From Dimorphilus gyrociliatus (lineage: Eukaryota; Annelida; Polychaeta; Dinophilidae), in contig CAJFCJ010000044.1 in the NCBI GenBank assembly GCA_904063045.1, forward strand, positions 196,187 to 245,842: a DNA stretch of 49,656 nt, read 5' to 3'. A program made the translations under genes and the position numbers. Position 1 is the first letter of the stretch, and each line of letters starts with the position of its first letter. The notes under the pieces are model-generated. The model was not told the DNA's origin, did no database searches, and saw only the letters and a program-made list of their open reading frames with translations. Shown here one piece after another: positions 11,101 to 22,245 of the stretch.

Positions 11101-14100
11101 GTTGTCCTACATTACTGTACAAAAAATTTGTAGCTTTTTTGGATTTAATTATGGAACAATATTGTCAAATTTCAATAGCCCATCAGATAGTTTAGTTGAT
11201 AAATTGATCCTTAACAAGTTTGAATGTTTGAAAAATTCATCAAATATTCAAGATTGTTTAGTTTCTAAAAAAATGTATTTGAAAAAGTGTTAGCAGAAAA
11301 TGTCCAACTTTTTTGAAAAAATGGAAATAATTAATGATTCATAGTATGAGGGGAGATTTAAAACCAAGCAAGGATGGGGTAAAACCATATATCTAAATGA
11401 ACGTTTTCTTTTGCAACCATTAGAAAGTTAACTAGTAATCTTGAATGTATTTTTGGGATCAGGGAAAACTCGTTCCTGGGAAAACTCACCCCTGGGAAAA
11501 GTTTTCCTCTTTTTAGGAAAACTCGTTCCCTTTTTGCAAGAGCAACTTTCATCGTTTTTAAAAGAAATAGAAAGAATATTGTATATAATATAATTGATGA
11601 AAAATGCTAAATATATGAAAATCACAAAGAGAAATATAAAGATAATGTTATTCAGAATAAATATTTGCTGTTTTTTCCAGTAGATCAAATGCTGTTATTT
11701 GACCAAATTTATATTCATCCCATATATCAAAAATTTTCTATTGTTTTGTTATTGTCATTTGCCTTTGATATTTTCTTAGTTTCTTTTCTGTTAGAAGCTT
11801 TTAAAAAACTGGAATCAAAGAAGCTTCATGCTTCAAGCAATAAACTAATAAATACAAGCAAAAATTAGGCAAAGTTTTTTCAATAAGTCTCCTTTGCCAT
11901 GCTTCAACATCATTATTTGTGCAAATGCTCATTCCAAAAACAGACCAGCTTTCTGGTGTCCAAATAGAATTTCTAATCCAGGTATTTTCTATATATTCAT
12001 ACAAATCTTTATATACATTTTTCTCAAAAGCTTCTTCTTTTAAAAATGAAAAATATGGGGCATTCCAGGAGAAGGAAGAAAAGGAAGTGCCAATAATTTT
12101 CTCATCATATCTTTAAAGGTCTTACTAGTTTTATATGCAGTTGCATATCCCAAATTCTAAAAACATGAAATTATTATATACTTTAAATATGTGATATAAT
12201 ATAATACTTGGATTTTTCTGAAAACTGCTTGTATCAAATGGAAAACACATCCTTGAATTGTGAATTTAGATAAACAGATGACAAAACGAGTCCATAATCC
12301 TAATTCAAAATCACCAAAGAACTTTTTTGATTTTGAATAATTTGTTGGATCAATATTCTTTTTATTTCTTTTATAAACGATAAAAGTTGCTCTTGTAAAA
12401 AAAGGACAAGTTTTCCCAGGGACGAGTTTACCCGCTCCCTCTTTTTGTTATTGGAAGCAAGTTAAAATGTCTATTTAAATGGTAAAGTTGAAATTTCAAC
12501 AGATAGAGTTGAACTGTATGTAGATTCAATGTGTTGGGATTTGAATAGAAAAAATGCAAAATTTTGGACGTTTTCTTCAGCATCTGTTGTCGTTGATATA
12601 TCTATAATTTCATCCTTTATTCTAGACAAGTTACTAAAAAAAATCCCCTTCCTATTGAATGTATAATGTCTAATAAGAAAGGTAATAATCTTGTTTATAT
12701 TTCAATTATATTGAAAGTTTTTCATTTCACACAAACAGCTATTGATTGTTCTGAAGACTTAACAATGCTGACGACACTAATTGATGATACGTGCTATTAT
12801 TTATTTCATGGAAGGGAATTTAGAACTTTGGATGAAAGAGAATTGTTTTGTAAACAAAGAAATTTAACACTAGCTGATTTTCCAACAAGAGGGAAATATT
12901 TTGTTTTTCTGTTCTTACCTGAATTTTTCAAGCAGGAAGCCTCCATCGATATTGGATTGGTGCATAGTGCATGTACGAATTTAGATGAATAATTTATTTG
13001 GAGGGGAGGTGGTTAGAGAAAAGTGAGAATGTTATCTGCAATGATTTGTCAGTTGAATGCCAATTTTATCAGAAATTCCTTCTCATTTCCTTTGAGTGCC
13101 TAAGCCCCTCTGAATTGATCTTCTTTTAATCATTTTACTAAAAAACAATTTAGATGCTAAACTAGTGAACACAAAGAGAAACAGTAAAACTTATATATCA
13201 ATTGCTAATACAACTTTGGATTATCCATCAGTAGATAAATCCTTCATCAAACTTGATAATTTAAATAAAGATGTCCATTTAAAAAATCTGAAAAAATTGA
13301 GAGAAATTTCATTGTTTTGCTACAGTCTGTTTGTGTCTATTTTCAATTTAAAAACAAAACAATATACAGTTTAATTATATTTTCATATTCGAACAAACAT
13401 TGCTAAAATTCAAGTGGCATCTATCAAAATTCGCTTCTAATTAGCAGTATTAGCTGTTCAACCAAATACGTACTTGTTTGGGTTCTGTCATTAAACAGTC
13501 ATGTTTCTTATGTCATTAAAATTTCTGATAAAACAGCCTTCAAATATCAATTATCTTCTGGACATTTTTCATTGGAGACCCTTTTTAATAGAACTAATAT
13601 GTTTTTTTGCAAAACTGATGGTATATTTATAAATGTCGCCTACGTTTGTGATGGAGTTAATGATTGTCCTTCTTACGATGATGAAATCCAATGTCCGAAC
13701 GAGAATTATCCACAATTTAGATGTTTTTCTAACAATCAAACCATATCTACTTTCCTTGTTTGTAACTATATTTCTGAATGTCTGGACGGATCGGATGAGG
13801 ACAGTTGCGGTAAGCGGTAGTGAAAAATTGTATAGGCTGAGAGATGGATGAACGCATGACAAACGTCCCCCATTTGTCTCGCTCCGTCTCCACATTTAAT
13901 GTAACGCTTACCTATGGAATCATTGTATTTTTTTTTCTCTATAGAATATAATAAATGTGCGAAAAGGCTAGTGTATAATTTTTGTAAACAAACAAACAAA
14001 CATTAGTGTTTGCCAACTAAGAAATGAATGTTATTAATATTACATAACACAGTGAAATGCAGTGTGCTAACCAACAGTGCATAGATGAAATGAAAATTTG

Positions 14101-17100
14101 TGATAATGAACGCAATTGTTTTGATGATAGTGACGAAATCTGCCACTCTGATGCTTCCCCAATTCCAATCAACAAAATCGGTTAATGATGAAATTTGTGG
14201 TTTTGTCGTTATTCCTATTATTACTCATTGTAGCCTGTCATAATCGAGGTCAAGGGTACTGCGATGGGGTTTGTAAACCACAATGGCTTTGGCGGGATGG
14301 AAGAACCGATTGCATCGATCAGCAGGACGAACCTACTTCATCTAGTTACATATCAAATAGAGATAAAAATTGCTATCTATTTTACAACTCATTAGGATAT
14401 GCTAAGACAAACTTATTTCTAACATTTAACTGTCACAATACTACTTGCAAGTACGGCCAGTATCAGTGTCATAGGGAAAAATACTCTATTTCAATAGAGC
14501 AAGTATGTGATAATATTGATCACTGTCCTCTCGGTGATGATGAAATTGAATGTGGTTAGTATTTGTTTAATATTTGTCATTAAGAAAAAATAATTGGTAT
14601 CGTTTTCTTCCCTCGAATGCTGAAGATCACTTTGTTGCAAAAGGATTTTTCAAGTGTCATAAAGAAAATTTCTATTTACACTTCAGCAAAATTTGCAATG
14701 ATATTCTGAATTGTAAATACGGAAGTGACGAATTATTTTGCGAAATATACCAAATTCCTAACGAAAAGATTTGTCGTAAATACTCGAATTTTGCTTTGAA
14801 ATGCAATTTTAAAAGTTTAAATTCAAAAATTGCTTTGGGTAAAATTTTCAAAAGAATTACTGTTGAAGGTAAAATGCATAGAAATAACCTTGAAAAATCC
14901 AACAATTTATTAAATTTAACAATTTCTGATGCTGTTCTTTATGATAATTTCTCTTCTCTACTCTTTCCAAATATCATTTATCTAACTTTAAGTAATGTAA
15001 CCAACTATAACAATATATCAAACATTTTAAAATCTGAATTAAAACTTCTACAACATCTTAATTTGTCAATAAATGAAATAAAAGTTTTGAATTTCTTCAA
15101 AGAAATAAAATCAACATATTTAAATGACCTTGACATTTCATTTACAAAAATACAAAATATTTATAAAAGAGATTTAAAATATTTAAGAAATCTTCAAATA
15201 TTAAAAATGAGAAATTGTGATATAAAATCTATTGAAAGTTGGTCATTACTAGAATTGAATAGCCTCGTCGAATTGGATTTTAGTAATACCAATTTACCAA
15301 AATTTTCATCAAAAACGATTGCAGAGGGACTAACAAATGTTCAGAGAGTATCCAGTAAAAGTTTTACACTATGTTGTTTAGTGTGGACATATAATAGTAA
15401 AGAAATAAAATGCGAACCTACTCAACAATTCTTTAGAGTATGTTCAAAACTAATTAGTAGAAATTTGACACGTTTTATCATATGGATTATTTCAATTTTG
15501 GGTATATTTGAAAATTCTACATCAGTTATCTACGTTATCTTTTCTTCAAGACTCTCATCCAAACCTCTCCGACTGTTACTTTCTTTCAGTGATTTGTTAA
15601 CTTGTCTCTACTTTTTAACAATTGCAATTTTTGATTCTTACTATGGCGAAGATTATTTGAAATACGATGAAATTTGGAGGCATAGTGTTACCTGTAAAAT
15701 TCTTGGTACATCTATGACGATATCACTATTGCTAGCATCTTCTAGTGTATTGCTCTTTGCGCTTGAGAGATACCAAGCAATAAAGCAACCATTTGAAAAA
15801 CCCTTTATAACTTTACATTCAAAATTTCTGATCATAGCCATTGGATCATTTTGTCTTTTTGCTGTAATTCCACTTTTATTTCTCTACAAAGTTATTTTTT
15901 TCTTTTACACCTTTAAATGATTTTATTGATTTTTTTGCATATTTTCTTTAAAAGAACATCCACAGCAATTCTTCAATCTGCTTTAATATATACATCAGGA
16001 GTGAGATGGGAGATGGATGGTTTATTATTTTTAGTCTATTCAATATAATAATTCCATCAAGTAGTATTCTTATAGCGATTCTGTATTTAAAAATCTTTCG
16101 AACAATTCAACAATCTTCAAATTCCATCAAGTCAATGACAGTTGGAATGCAAAAAAAGAAAATAGTTAAAAATGTATTTGCTAGTGTAATCTGTAATGTT
16201 GTACTATGGCTCTCAGTTTCATTATTAGGTATATAATATAATGGGGTCGACAGAAAACGTCCCCAAGTGAGATTTTTGAAAGCGACATTTCGGATTGAAA
16301 AATGGTTAGGAGGAATAAAGTAGCTTTTAATTTATAGTTAGGGGGGATTCCATCTAAGGGTTAGGGGTTATTAAAAAAGGTTAGGCAGAGACAAGGGCTA
16401 GGTTAGGGTTAGGGTTAAACTATGCATTTGGGGATGTTTCTGTCGTATCCCCACACCTTTGTGACTGCTGAAGCTTTATCACTTTCCTCTAACCCTTAGG
16501 TGTGACCTTACTAAGGATCAACTGATGAAATATCTTTGGAGATTCTTCAAGAATTTCATTTGTGGACGTTTTTCCACGATCCCTTGCATTTGAGAAGTAC
16601 TCATTGCTAATTTTTCAACAGGAATCTTATCACTTTTTATTAATATCCAGATTAATGATGATTTATACTCATTAATTATATCAATTTTATTATCATTAAA
16701 TTCTACAACAAATCCACTTATCTACATCTTAAACGATATTATTAGTTACATTCAAAGCGTTAAAAATCTTGCAGCAGTAGAAAGGTCACCATTTTTAAAC
16801 TTTTTCATTTGTTTTCTTTTAGAAAACACAAACTTGTTTTCCTTTCAGATTGTCATTGGAAAAGAAAGCTAAGGAAGAAATGCTGAAAACATGTATTTGA
16901 AAATATTCAACTTTTTACACTCACATTAATAATTTCTTTTTAATGATTTAAGGCATACAATTTACCAACAACAACTTTCGTTACTTTGTATTTCATCAGT
17001 GTTTCGATCAGGTTCATCAACCCTTGTCATTATCCAAAAAATTCTACAAAACAAATTGTTTAGTTCAGTGCATAAGAAAACTTTTTAGAGCTTTGCATTT

Positions 17101-17373
17101 TTTAAATTGTCATTCACTTTCATTCAATAGAGATGTTGGCCTAGATTCTATAATAGTTGAAGTAGAATTTTTCTTAGGCTTTTGGTTAAATTTTTACTAA
17201 TAGCACACTTTGTGTTGACATCAACATAAAAACAGAAAAGAAGTAATCAATACAAATTATATATAAAAGAAGTGAAAATGAAAACTTTGGATTCAGAAAA
17301 AGAAGATGTACTTATATTAGGAAATATGATGAAAAGGCTTCTTCAAAGAAGAAAAATACATTCCGATAATTGA
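8101..17373 (+). CDS. Receptor A: SRCR-like/CTLD/LDLa/LRR 7TM receptor with kinase-like tail
   Basis: Inferred exons: 8101-8549, 8621-8685, 8743-9012, 9066-9416, 9485-9770, 9829-9893, 10177-10413, 10472-10707, 10788-10902, 10977-11274, a damaged pair near 12451-12681, 12739 to about 12970, 13154-13324, 13537-13809, 13945-13972, 14053-14180, 14234-14554, 14626-15890, 15955-16228, 16622-16784, 16849-16892, 16953-17161 and 17236-17373. Phases agree at nearly every junction.

Domains in order: about five divergent SRCR-like domains (ICKKLGYES, ICEKLGYDS, ICSFFGFNYG) alternating with an unknown module; a CTLD-like domain (DTCYYLF, NLTLADF); about six LDLa repeats (DGVNDCPSYDDEIQC, DGSDEDSC); LRRs; and a 7TM bundle with ERY after TM3 and NPLIY in TM7. 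After TM7 a kinase-like tail ends with KEDVLILGNMMKRLLQ. It resembles LDLa-type LGRs such as Lymnaea GRL101 in its core.

No clear signal peptide was found. The MULE insertion and an A8 frameshift (12636-12643) damage the third ectodomain unit, so this copy may be compromised. Confidence 0.72.
11456..12450 (-). mobile_element. Degraded Mutator-like (MULE) DNA transposon
   Basis: Imperfect inverted repeats of about 80-90 bp bound the element. The left one (around 11456-11550) includes CAAGAGCAACTTTCATCG. The right one (12361-12450) carries its complement CGATAAAAGTTGCTCTTG, and both have CCTGGGAAAA blocks. On the minus strand the interior encodes MULE transposase C-terminal pieces: GCVFHLIQAVFRKIQ (about 12200-12260), a likely 50-bp intron, LGYATAYK (about 12145), and after a frameshift CTNNDVEAWQRRL (about 11900). 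The catalytic N-terminal part is missing, so the element is not autonomous. I could not establish a target-site duplication. It lies inside receptor A, in the opposite orientation. Confidence 0.75.
13945..13972 (+). other. 28-nt micro-exon of receptor A
   Basis: Acceptor TTTTTTCTCTATAG and donor GTATAA bound a phase-1 to phase-2 exon coding EYNKCAKRL. It supplies the first Cys of the third LDLa repeat and solves a phase mismatch between exons 13537-13809 and 14053-14180. Receptor B has the equivalent micro-exon at 36593-36623. Confidence 0.65.
16243..16452. mobile_element. Short inverted-repeat element (MITE-like) with telomere-like core
   Basis: Ends are near-perfect inverted repeats of about 22 bp: GGGGTCGACAGAAAACGTCCCC on the left (16243-16264) and its complement at 16430-16452. 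The core has no ORF and contains several GGTTAGG units, including two consecutive TTAGGG hexamers. It sits in the intron between the TM6 and TM7 exons of receptor A. Related ends occur at 32272-32398 and, more weakly, near 27054. Confidence 0.65.
16849..17373 (+). other. Kinase-like C-terminal tail of receptor A (exons 16849-16892, 16953-17161, 17236-17373)
   Basis: The tail begins after TM7 with a charged helix (LEKKAKEEMLK). The 209-nt exon contains a helix-E-like stretch followed by FNRDVGLDSIIVE, which lines up with the kinase catalytic loop HRDLKPENILL. After a phase-0 intron the last exon has DSEKEDVLILGNMMKRLLQ, which lines up with the helix-F motif (S/T)KSDVYSFGxxLxELL. There is no glycine loop, VAIK lysine or DFG, so activity is not expected. 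Exon lengths and phases are the same as in receptor B. Confidence 0.6.
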
Positions 17374-17639
17374 GAGAGAGAAAAAATAAATGATTTTTTA
17401 ATCAATACTTTTTTTTCACAAGAATAAAAGCACTATTGTTTTGCTAATAGGTAGGCCTGAACTAAGTATTAGGAGAAGTAAAATTGAAAAGGTAACATCT
17501 AGAGCTGGAATAGGATTAGGATAAATCTGTAAATTCATACTATAGTGCCTATTAAATTTCGAACCAATTTTTCTTCATGAGTAGCCTTCTTTTAACAAAA
17601 TTTTAACTTTAAGAGTAAATATATTTATTTTTCATAAGC

Positions 17640-18105
17640 CATTGTAATCATATTGAATGCAATGAGCTTACTTTATCAAATGAATGGACTAGTCCCTTGC
17701 AAATCTTCAATAGTCCAACTCCCATTCCATCATTCCCCTCTAAATTCTATTTCAGAACAATTATTTAGCAGAATTTCAATTCCAAAATAATGACTTTTAT
17801 TAAGTTCACAAAAACTAAAACCAATTTATTTTAAAGTATTCGCTGAATGGACAAGTCCATTACAAATCTCTGCCAATCCATCTTCTAAAAAGTTATTTCT
17901 CAGAACACTGATTACTTCAATTCTAAAACAGTTTTTTAGAAAATTTCCAATCTGCTTATATTGACTTTCACTTAGTTTACAGTAACTAAATTCAATTTAT
18001 TTTAAGGTTTTAGATGAATGAATAAGTCCTTGACAAATCTCTAATAATCCAATTTGTAAATGCTCTTTTTTTTGAATTGTACAGAGATTTATTATTGGTA
18101 ACATT
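17640..18105 (-). pseudogene. Decayed NLR-type LRR repeats
   Basis: The minus strand reads as RI-type LRR repeats of about 170 bp: GLLEICQGLIHSSKTLK, then GLAEICNGLVHSANTLK, then GLLKICKGLVHSFDK. Between them are C-type strands (EFSYCKL, GFSFCEL). Two of the repeats contain the same in-frame TAA directly after TLK, and a frameshift follows. This looks like the relic of a second NACHT-LRR gene, facing opposite to the one at 1589-6618. Confidence 0.65.
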
Positions 18106-19528
18106 TTAATTCTTCTGTTCCAATATTCTTAATATAGCTTTATGTTGCATAGGACTAGAAATATGTTTTATATTTTTACGAAAACAATAGTTTATAGAGT
18201 AATAACAATTACGTTATAATTATAACCATATAACCATAAATCTATAAACCAAAAAGGGCACTTATTGATTATAACAAAAACTTTTAGGAATAAGATTATT
18301 GTTTAAGTCAACTGAGCAAAAGCCTATTATTCATTTATATTAAAAACCAAGACTTGAAAGAGTAGCATCAGCACTAACAAACGAGATTTCAATGAGCAAA
18401 TTAATTTATAGAATTTCATCCTTCAGCCAGAAATTTAGTAAATATTTAGGAAGAAAGTGATTTCCCATGGTAACAGCCATAGCAACAATAATATTCTATT
18501 CTCTCTCTCTCATTTTCTTTGTGCTCTTGCTTATTGATACAACCAGAATACTAACCAATTAATCACATTTTAGTAATTTATAAGTTGAACTGAGAAGAGA
18601 AATTGCAAAAAGATAAATTAATTACCAAGATACCAAGATACCTTTACCATGTCGTATTGAGTTTGAGTAAATGTTTTGTCTTATCATTTTAATTTCAAAT
18701 CAAATTTGTTTAATTTAAAAATTAACAAGAGACTTTAACCAAAGCACCAACTAAGCAAAATCTCTAGGGTTTTATATAGTTACCCATTTTCCTGCCAACA
18801 TATACAGTATAGGCAAAAAGTGCCCAGCCACCTTGTAAAATTTTTAGTTTAGATATTAAACTATACAGAATAACTACTTTTAATTGGTAATAATAATTAT
18901 TAATATGTATAAACTAATATCCTTTACCAACAATTATCAAAAACTGGTTTTTCTTTTATAAAATCCAGTTTTAGTAATTATACCTCAAAAAAAGGGAGTA
19001 GTTAAAAATGAGTGGCCATCTACTGTATATTAAGTGCAATTGAAACAGATTAAGCCTATTTATATTGTTTGAATTGATTTAATGCTCAACACATCAACAA
19101 AAGCAATAAATATTTCAACACGCATAATGAGCGCTTTCAACAGGTTCGTAAACGTTTTAAGCATGTCAGTGGGCGTTTTTGGCAGTGGGCGTTTAAAACA
19201 ATGGGCCTTTTTAACTAAGCGTTTTCAACAACCCTTGAAAAATTGTATAGTATTGAATTATACCTTAAAAAATGATTCCTCTCATACATACATAATTGAT
19301 ATAAGGTGTTGAAATATTTAAATAAGCAACCAGTCAGAATACTTTCACTTTATAAAAAGAAGAGAAAGAGAGATATACAAAAATTAGAACAGAAATTGTC
19401 ATTTTCATAGGTACCTAAAAAGTTTAACTGATCTTAAAAACAGTGCTTAATTGTTAAAAATTTGAAGCATCCTTCAATTATTTCATTCTTGATAGTTGTT
19501 AATTTTTCAGATAAGAATTTTCAGGAAG
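18106..19528. other. Intergenic, no supported gene
   Basis: AT-rich. A more GC-rich patch at about 19110-19230 has short repeated GTGGGCGTTT and GCGTTTTCAACA units and is open for 76 codons, but looks repetitive rather than coding. The promoter and 5' UTR of the PAN gene at 19529 must lie at the right end. Confidence 0.4.
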
Positions 19529-20784
19529 ATGAATATCTTGGTAGTATTGAAAGTAATTCTTTTATCTTCTTTGACTCTAACATTAACCAATGCAGGTATT
19601 TTCTCTTATACATCAATGTAAATCTGTATTCATTCATTCATCCATTCACTTTTTTCTTTTAGCGTGTACTTATGATGTAATAATTGGGAAACAAGTAAAT
19701 ATAAACGCATTTGTAGTATTTTACGGTAATAATTTGGACTTGTGCAAATATGTTTGTGACCATCTAACTCAATGTCAGTAAGTACTCATATAACAGATTT
19801 TAAAGTATTTCAAGATTAGTTCAAAAAGGTTATTGAATTCACAAAATATCTTATAGAATTTATCTTAGATAGCCAAGATTTTCAAAATTGATAACAATCT
19901 TCAAGGTATATCTTGTTTTTTTATATTAAAGGGCTTTTGGTAAACGAACCAGTTACTGTAATTTTAGAATATCACAGACACCAATAAAAGACTCACCTAG
20001 TAATGCCTATTCTGATTGTTACAAGAAGAGTTCTTGTGGTAATGTATATCCAAATTATTAATATTCTTAAATTAGACTGTTCCAATTTTTAAATTAAACT
20101 TTCCTTTACTGTTTAATTCATTCAGGAGGCATTCCACCATTTCAGAGTAATACATAATAAAATATACTTAAATATTAGTGAATAAATTTATATGTACACT
20201 TTAGGTAAACACTATTCCAAAATATCACAAAGAGCATTTAGTGGTACTCTTTATGGAAGATTTTTTGGCGATTGTTCTATTATATGTAGCAGCATTCCAG
20301 TTTGCAAGTAATATGTCCATTTGAACATTTTATATTCTAAAATTGTTTATACAATCATAACAGATCATATGTTAAGGAAGGAAGTTTTTGTAATCTTTAC
20401 ACAAATATGCATTCAGATCTAAGTAACCTTACAACAGAAGCAGATAAGGATTATTACTATGAGTCAGTGGAAATTTTAACAACTCAATTAATTACAACAA
20501 TTCCAACTGAAAAACCAGGTAAACAGACACTTTTTTCTTTCTTACAAAACAACTACTTCATTCATCCAACATAAAAAGTCACATCTTTTAAGATACAAGA
20601 AAACTTAACTAAAAAAAATTAGTGATTACACGAAAAGGATTGTGATCAATAATTTACTGCATATTTTAGCATTTTTGGCAATATGATAAAAGATTCATTT
20701 GATATATGTTTAAAGTTATGGTTAATCTAACTCCATACACATTGAAATTACGTTTCTGATATAGGTCATACAAAGGTATTTTAA
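19529..20784 (+). CDS. Secreted protein with two PAN/apple-like domains
   Basis: Exons 19529-19595, 19663-19777, 19932-20038, 20126-20146, 20205-20307, 20364-20518 and, tentatively, 20765-20784 give 195 aa with consistent phases. Exon 1 is a signal peptide (MNILVVLKVILLSSLTLTLT, cleaved near NA-G). PAN 1 has LCKYVCDHLTQC split by a phase-2 intron from AFGKRTSYCNF and YSDCYKKSSC. A 21-nt linker exon (GGIPPFQ) follows. PAN 2 has DCSIICSSIPVC then SYVKEGSFCNLY, and a Thr-rich tail. PAN modules bind proteins or carbohydrates outside the cell; the ligand is unknown. The half-domain exon layout (phase 1-2, 2-1) matches the gene at 28645-30599. The last exon is uncertain. Confidence 0.68.
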
Positions 20785-20981
20785 TAAATTTGAATACATT
20801 CCTTTCAAGAATTCAAGAAGAATGGTTGATAGATAGCACCAATGCCTCAAAAATAATGAAACATGCTGTTGATCAGGTCAGATATAGTCATCCTGTTTCC
20901 ATTGTGACAGATAGCATTACAAAAGCATTTGAATATCATATAATACATACCAAAAACATTTTTTTTCCCATTTATTTTTCA

Positions 20982-21256
20982 CTTATAGTACGGAATTGCG
21001 GACAATTCCGTCTAAAATTATTTCTCAGCTTTCTCACCCTGTTCTGGATGCATTCACTCTCTTTTATACCTTTGCTATCGTCACTTAACTTGGTGGTTGA
21101 CTGTGGTCATTCGCGCTGCCACGTTTGTGCCGCATTGCTCTCTATCTACTGTCCTAGCTTCAGTTAAGTCAATCTCTTCCTTTAAGTGACGCTACCATAC
21201 TAACATACATTCACTGACTCACACTATCGAACACAGAGTATAACATTCTGTTCATA
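20982..21256 (+). repeat. Dispersed hairpin repeat, second copy
   Basis: Diverged copy of the 31723-32080 element. It begins CTTATAGTACGGAATTG and shares the block from TCACCCTGTTCTGGATGCATT through GTGACGCTACC to TATAACATTCTGTTC. The left hairpin (20990-21011) is perfect: ACGGAATTG, loop CGGA, CAATTCCGT. Its sequence differs from the other copy, with compensating changes. Confidence 0.7.
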
Positions 21257-22062
21257 ACCTATTAATCCTTCATATTAAACACTTAACAATTATTATATAC
21301 AAGAGATGCTTCAAACTGTAAATTGTATTACCAACACTTTGTATCTGGTGTTAAAGACCAAAAACAAGACACTTTAAAGTTAGTCACGAAGGAATAATCT
21401 TTGTCTTATACATGAAAATTGCTAAGAACTAAATAAGAAAAGAAGGAAAGATGGAACAAAGTAAAAGTGAAAACATTCACAATAAATGTCATGTCCTCTT
21501 GCTAAAGATAAACATCAACTATAACATTTGCCAACTGTAAACTAACTAAAGTGTATATAAACGCTTATAGTTTCATTCCATTCATCTATCTCTATTTCTA
21601 CCTCTTAACCTGAAAAGATCACCTGAAAATTCATCAGTAAACAAGCTGAATATTCTAACATAATGGAATAGCTATAACGAAATATGTATATATAAAACGT
21701 AAAGATAATTTGGCTCGCTGCCAAATTTAGGCGATGTGCTATCGACTACAGATTTATTGAGGCTACTACTGTAGAAGACTTTTATTTCCATAGTTAATTT
21801 CAATAGTTTCAATATTGTCGAGTTAATTAATTGATTGTGACTTTCATGCAGATTCGCTTAGGTATTGTAAAAAGCCATGTTTTGAAATCATCATATAGTT
21901 TTGTTTTGAATAGTGAAAATTTAACTGTCTTTCAATCAAAGGGAATCATTCATAGATACTTGTATCAATGGACCAGTGTTCAGTAACAACCATAGAAAAT
22001 TAGACCAAACATTAAAATATATCACTGATAATTAAACTCCAGAAACTTACGTATAAATTACA
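21257..22062. other. Intergenic, nothing recognised
   Basis: AT-rich; no ORF, RNA gene or repeat that I can support. Confidence 0.4.
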
Positions 22063-22245
22063 ATGGCAGAAGAATTTAATTTAACAGTACCACGGCCAAC
22101 TGTTGGTCATGTCAACCTTGATTTTCAAATTGAAATTTTGGGATATAATTTTAAAAAGTGTATAGATAGATTCGACATGACTCCACCAATTACAGTTCTC
22201 GTCTTTGTTCCTGTAGATACACAAATTGTCTCACGTTTTCAATGA
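22063..22245 (+). CDS. Small hypothetical ORF
   Basis: A 60-codon ORF with a favourable start context (ACAATGG). It has no signal peptide, membrane segment or motif I recognise. It could be a chance ORF or one exon of an unrecognised gene. Confidence 0.2.
   Translation: MAEEFNLTVPRPTVGHVNLDFQIEILGYNFKKCIDRFDMTPPITVLVFVPVDTQIVSRFQ

Noticed and set aside
16381-16415. True chromosome-end telomere
   Set aside because: Only two exact TTAGGG units with degenerate neighbours, inside an intron and bounded by inverted repeats; better explained as part of a mobile element.
19082-19312. 76-codon ORF
   Set aside because: Made of short repeated GTGGGCGTTT-like units with no conserved domain; looks like degenerate tandem repeat.
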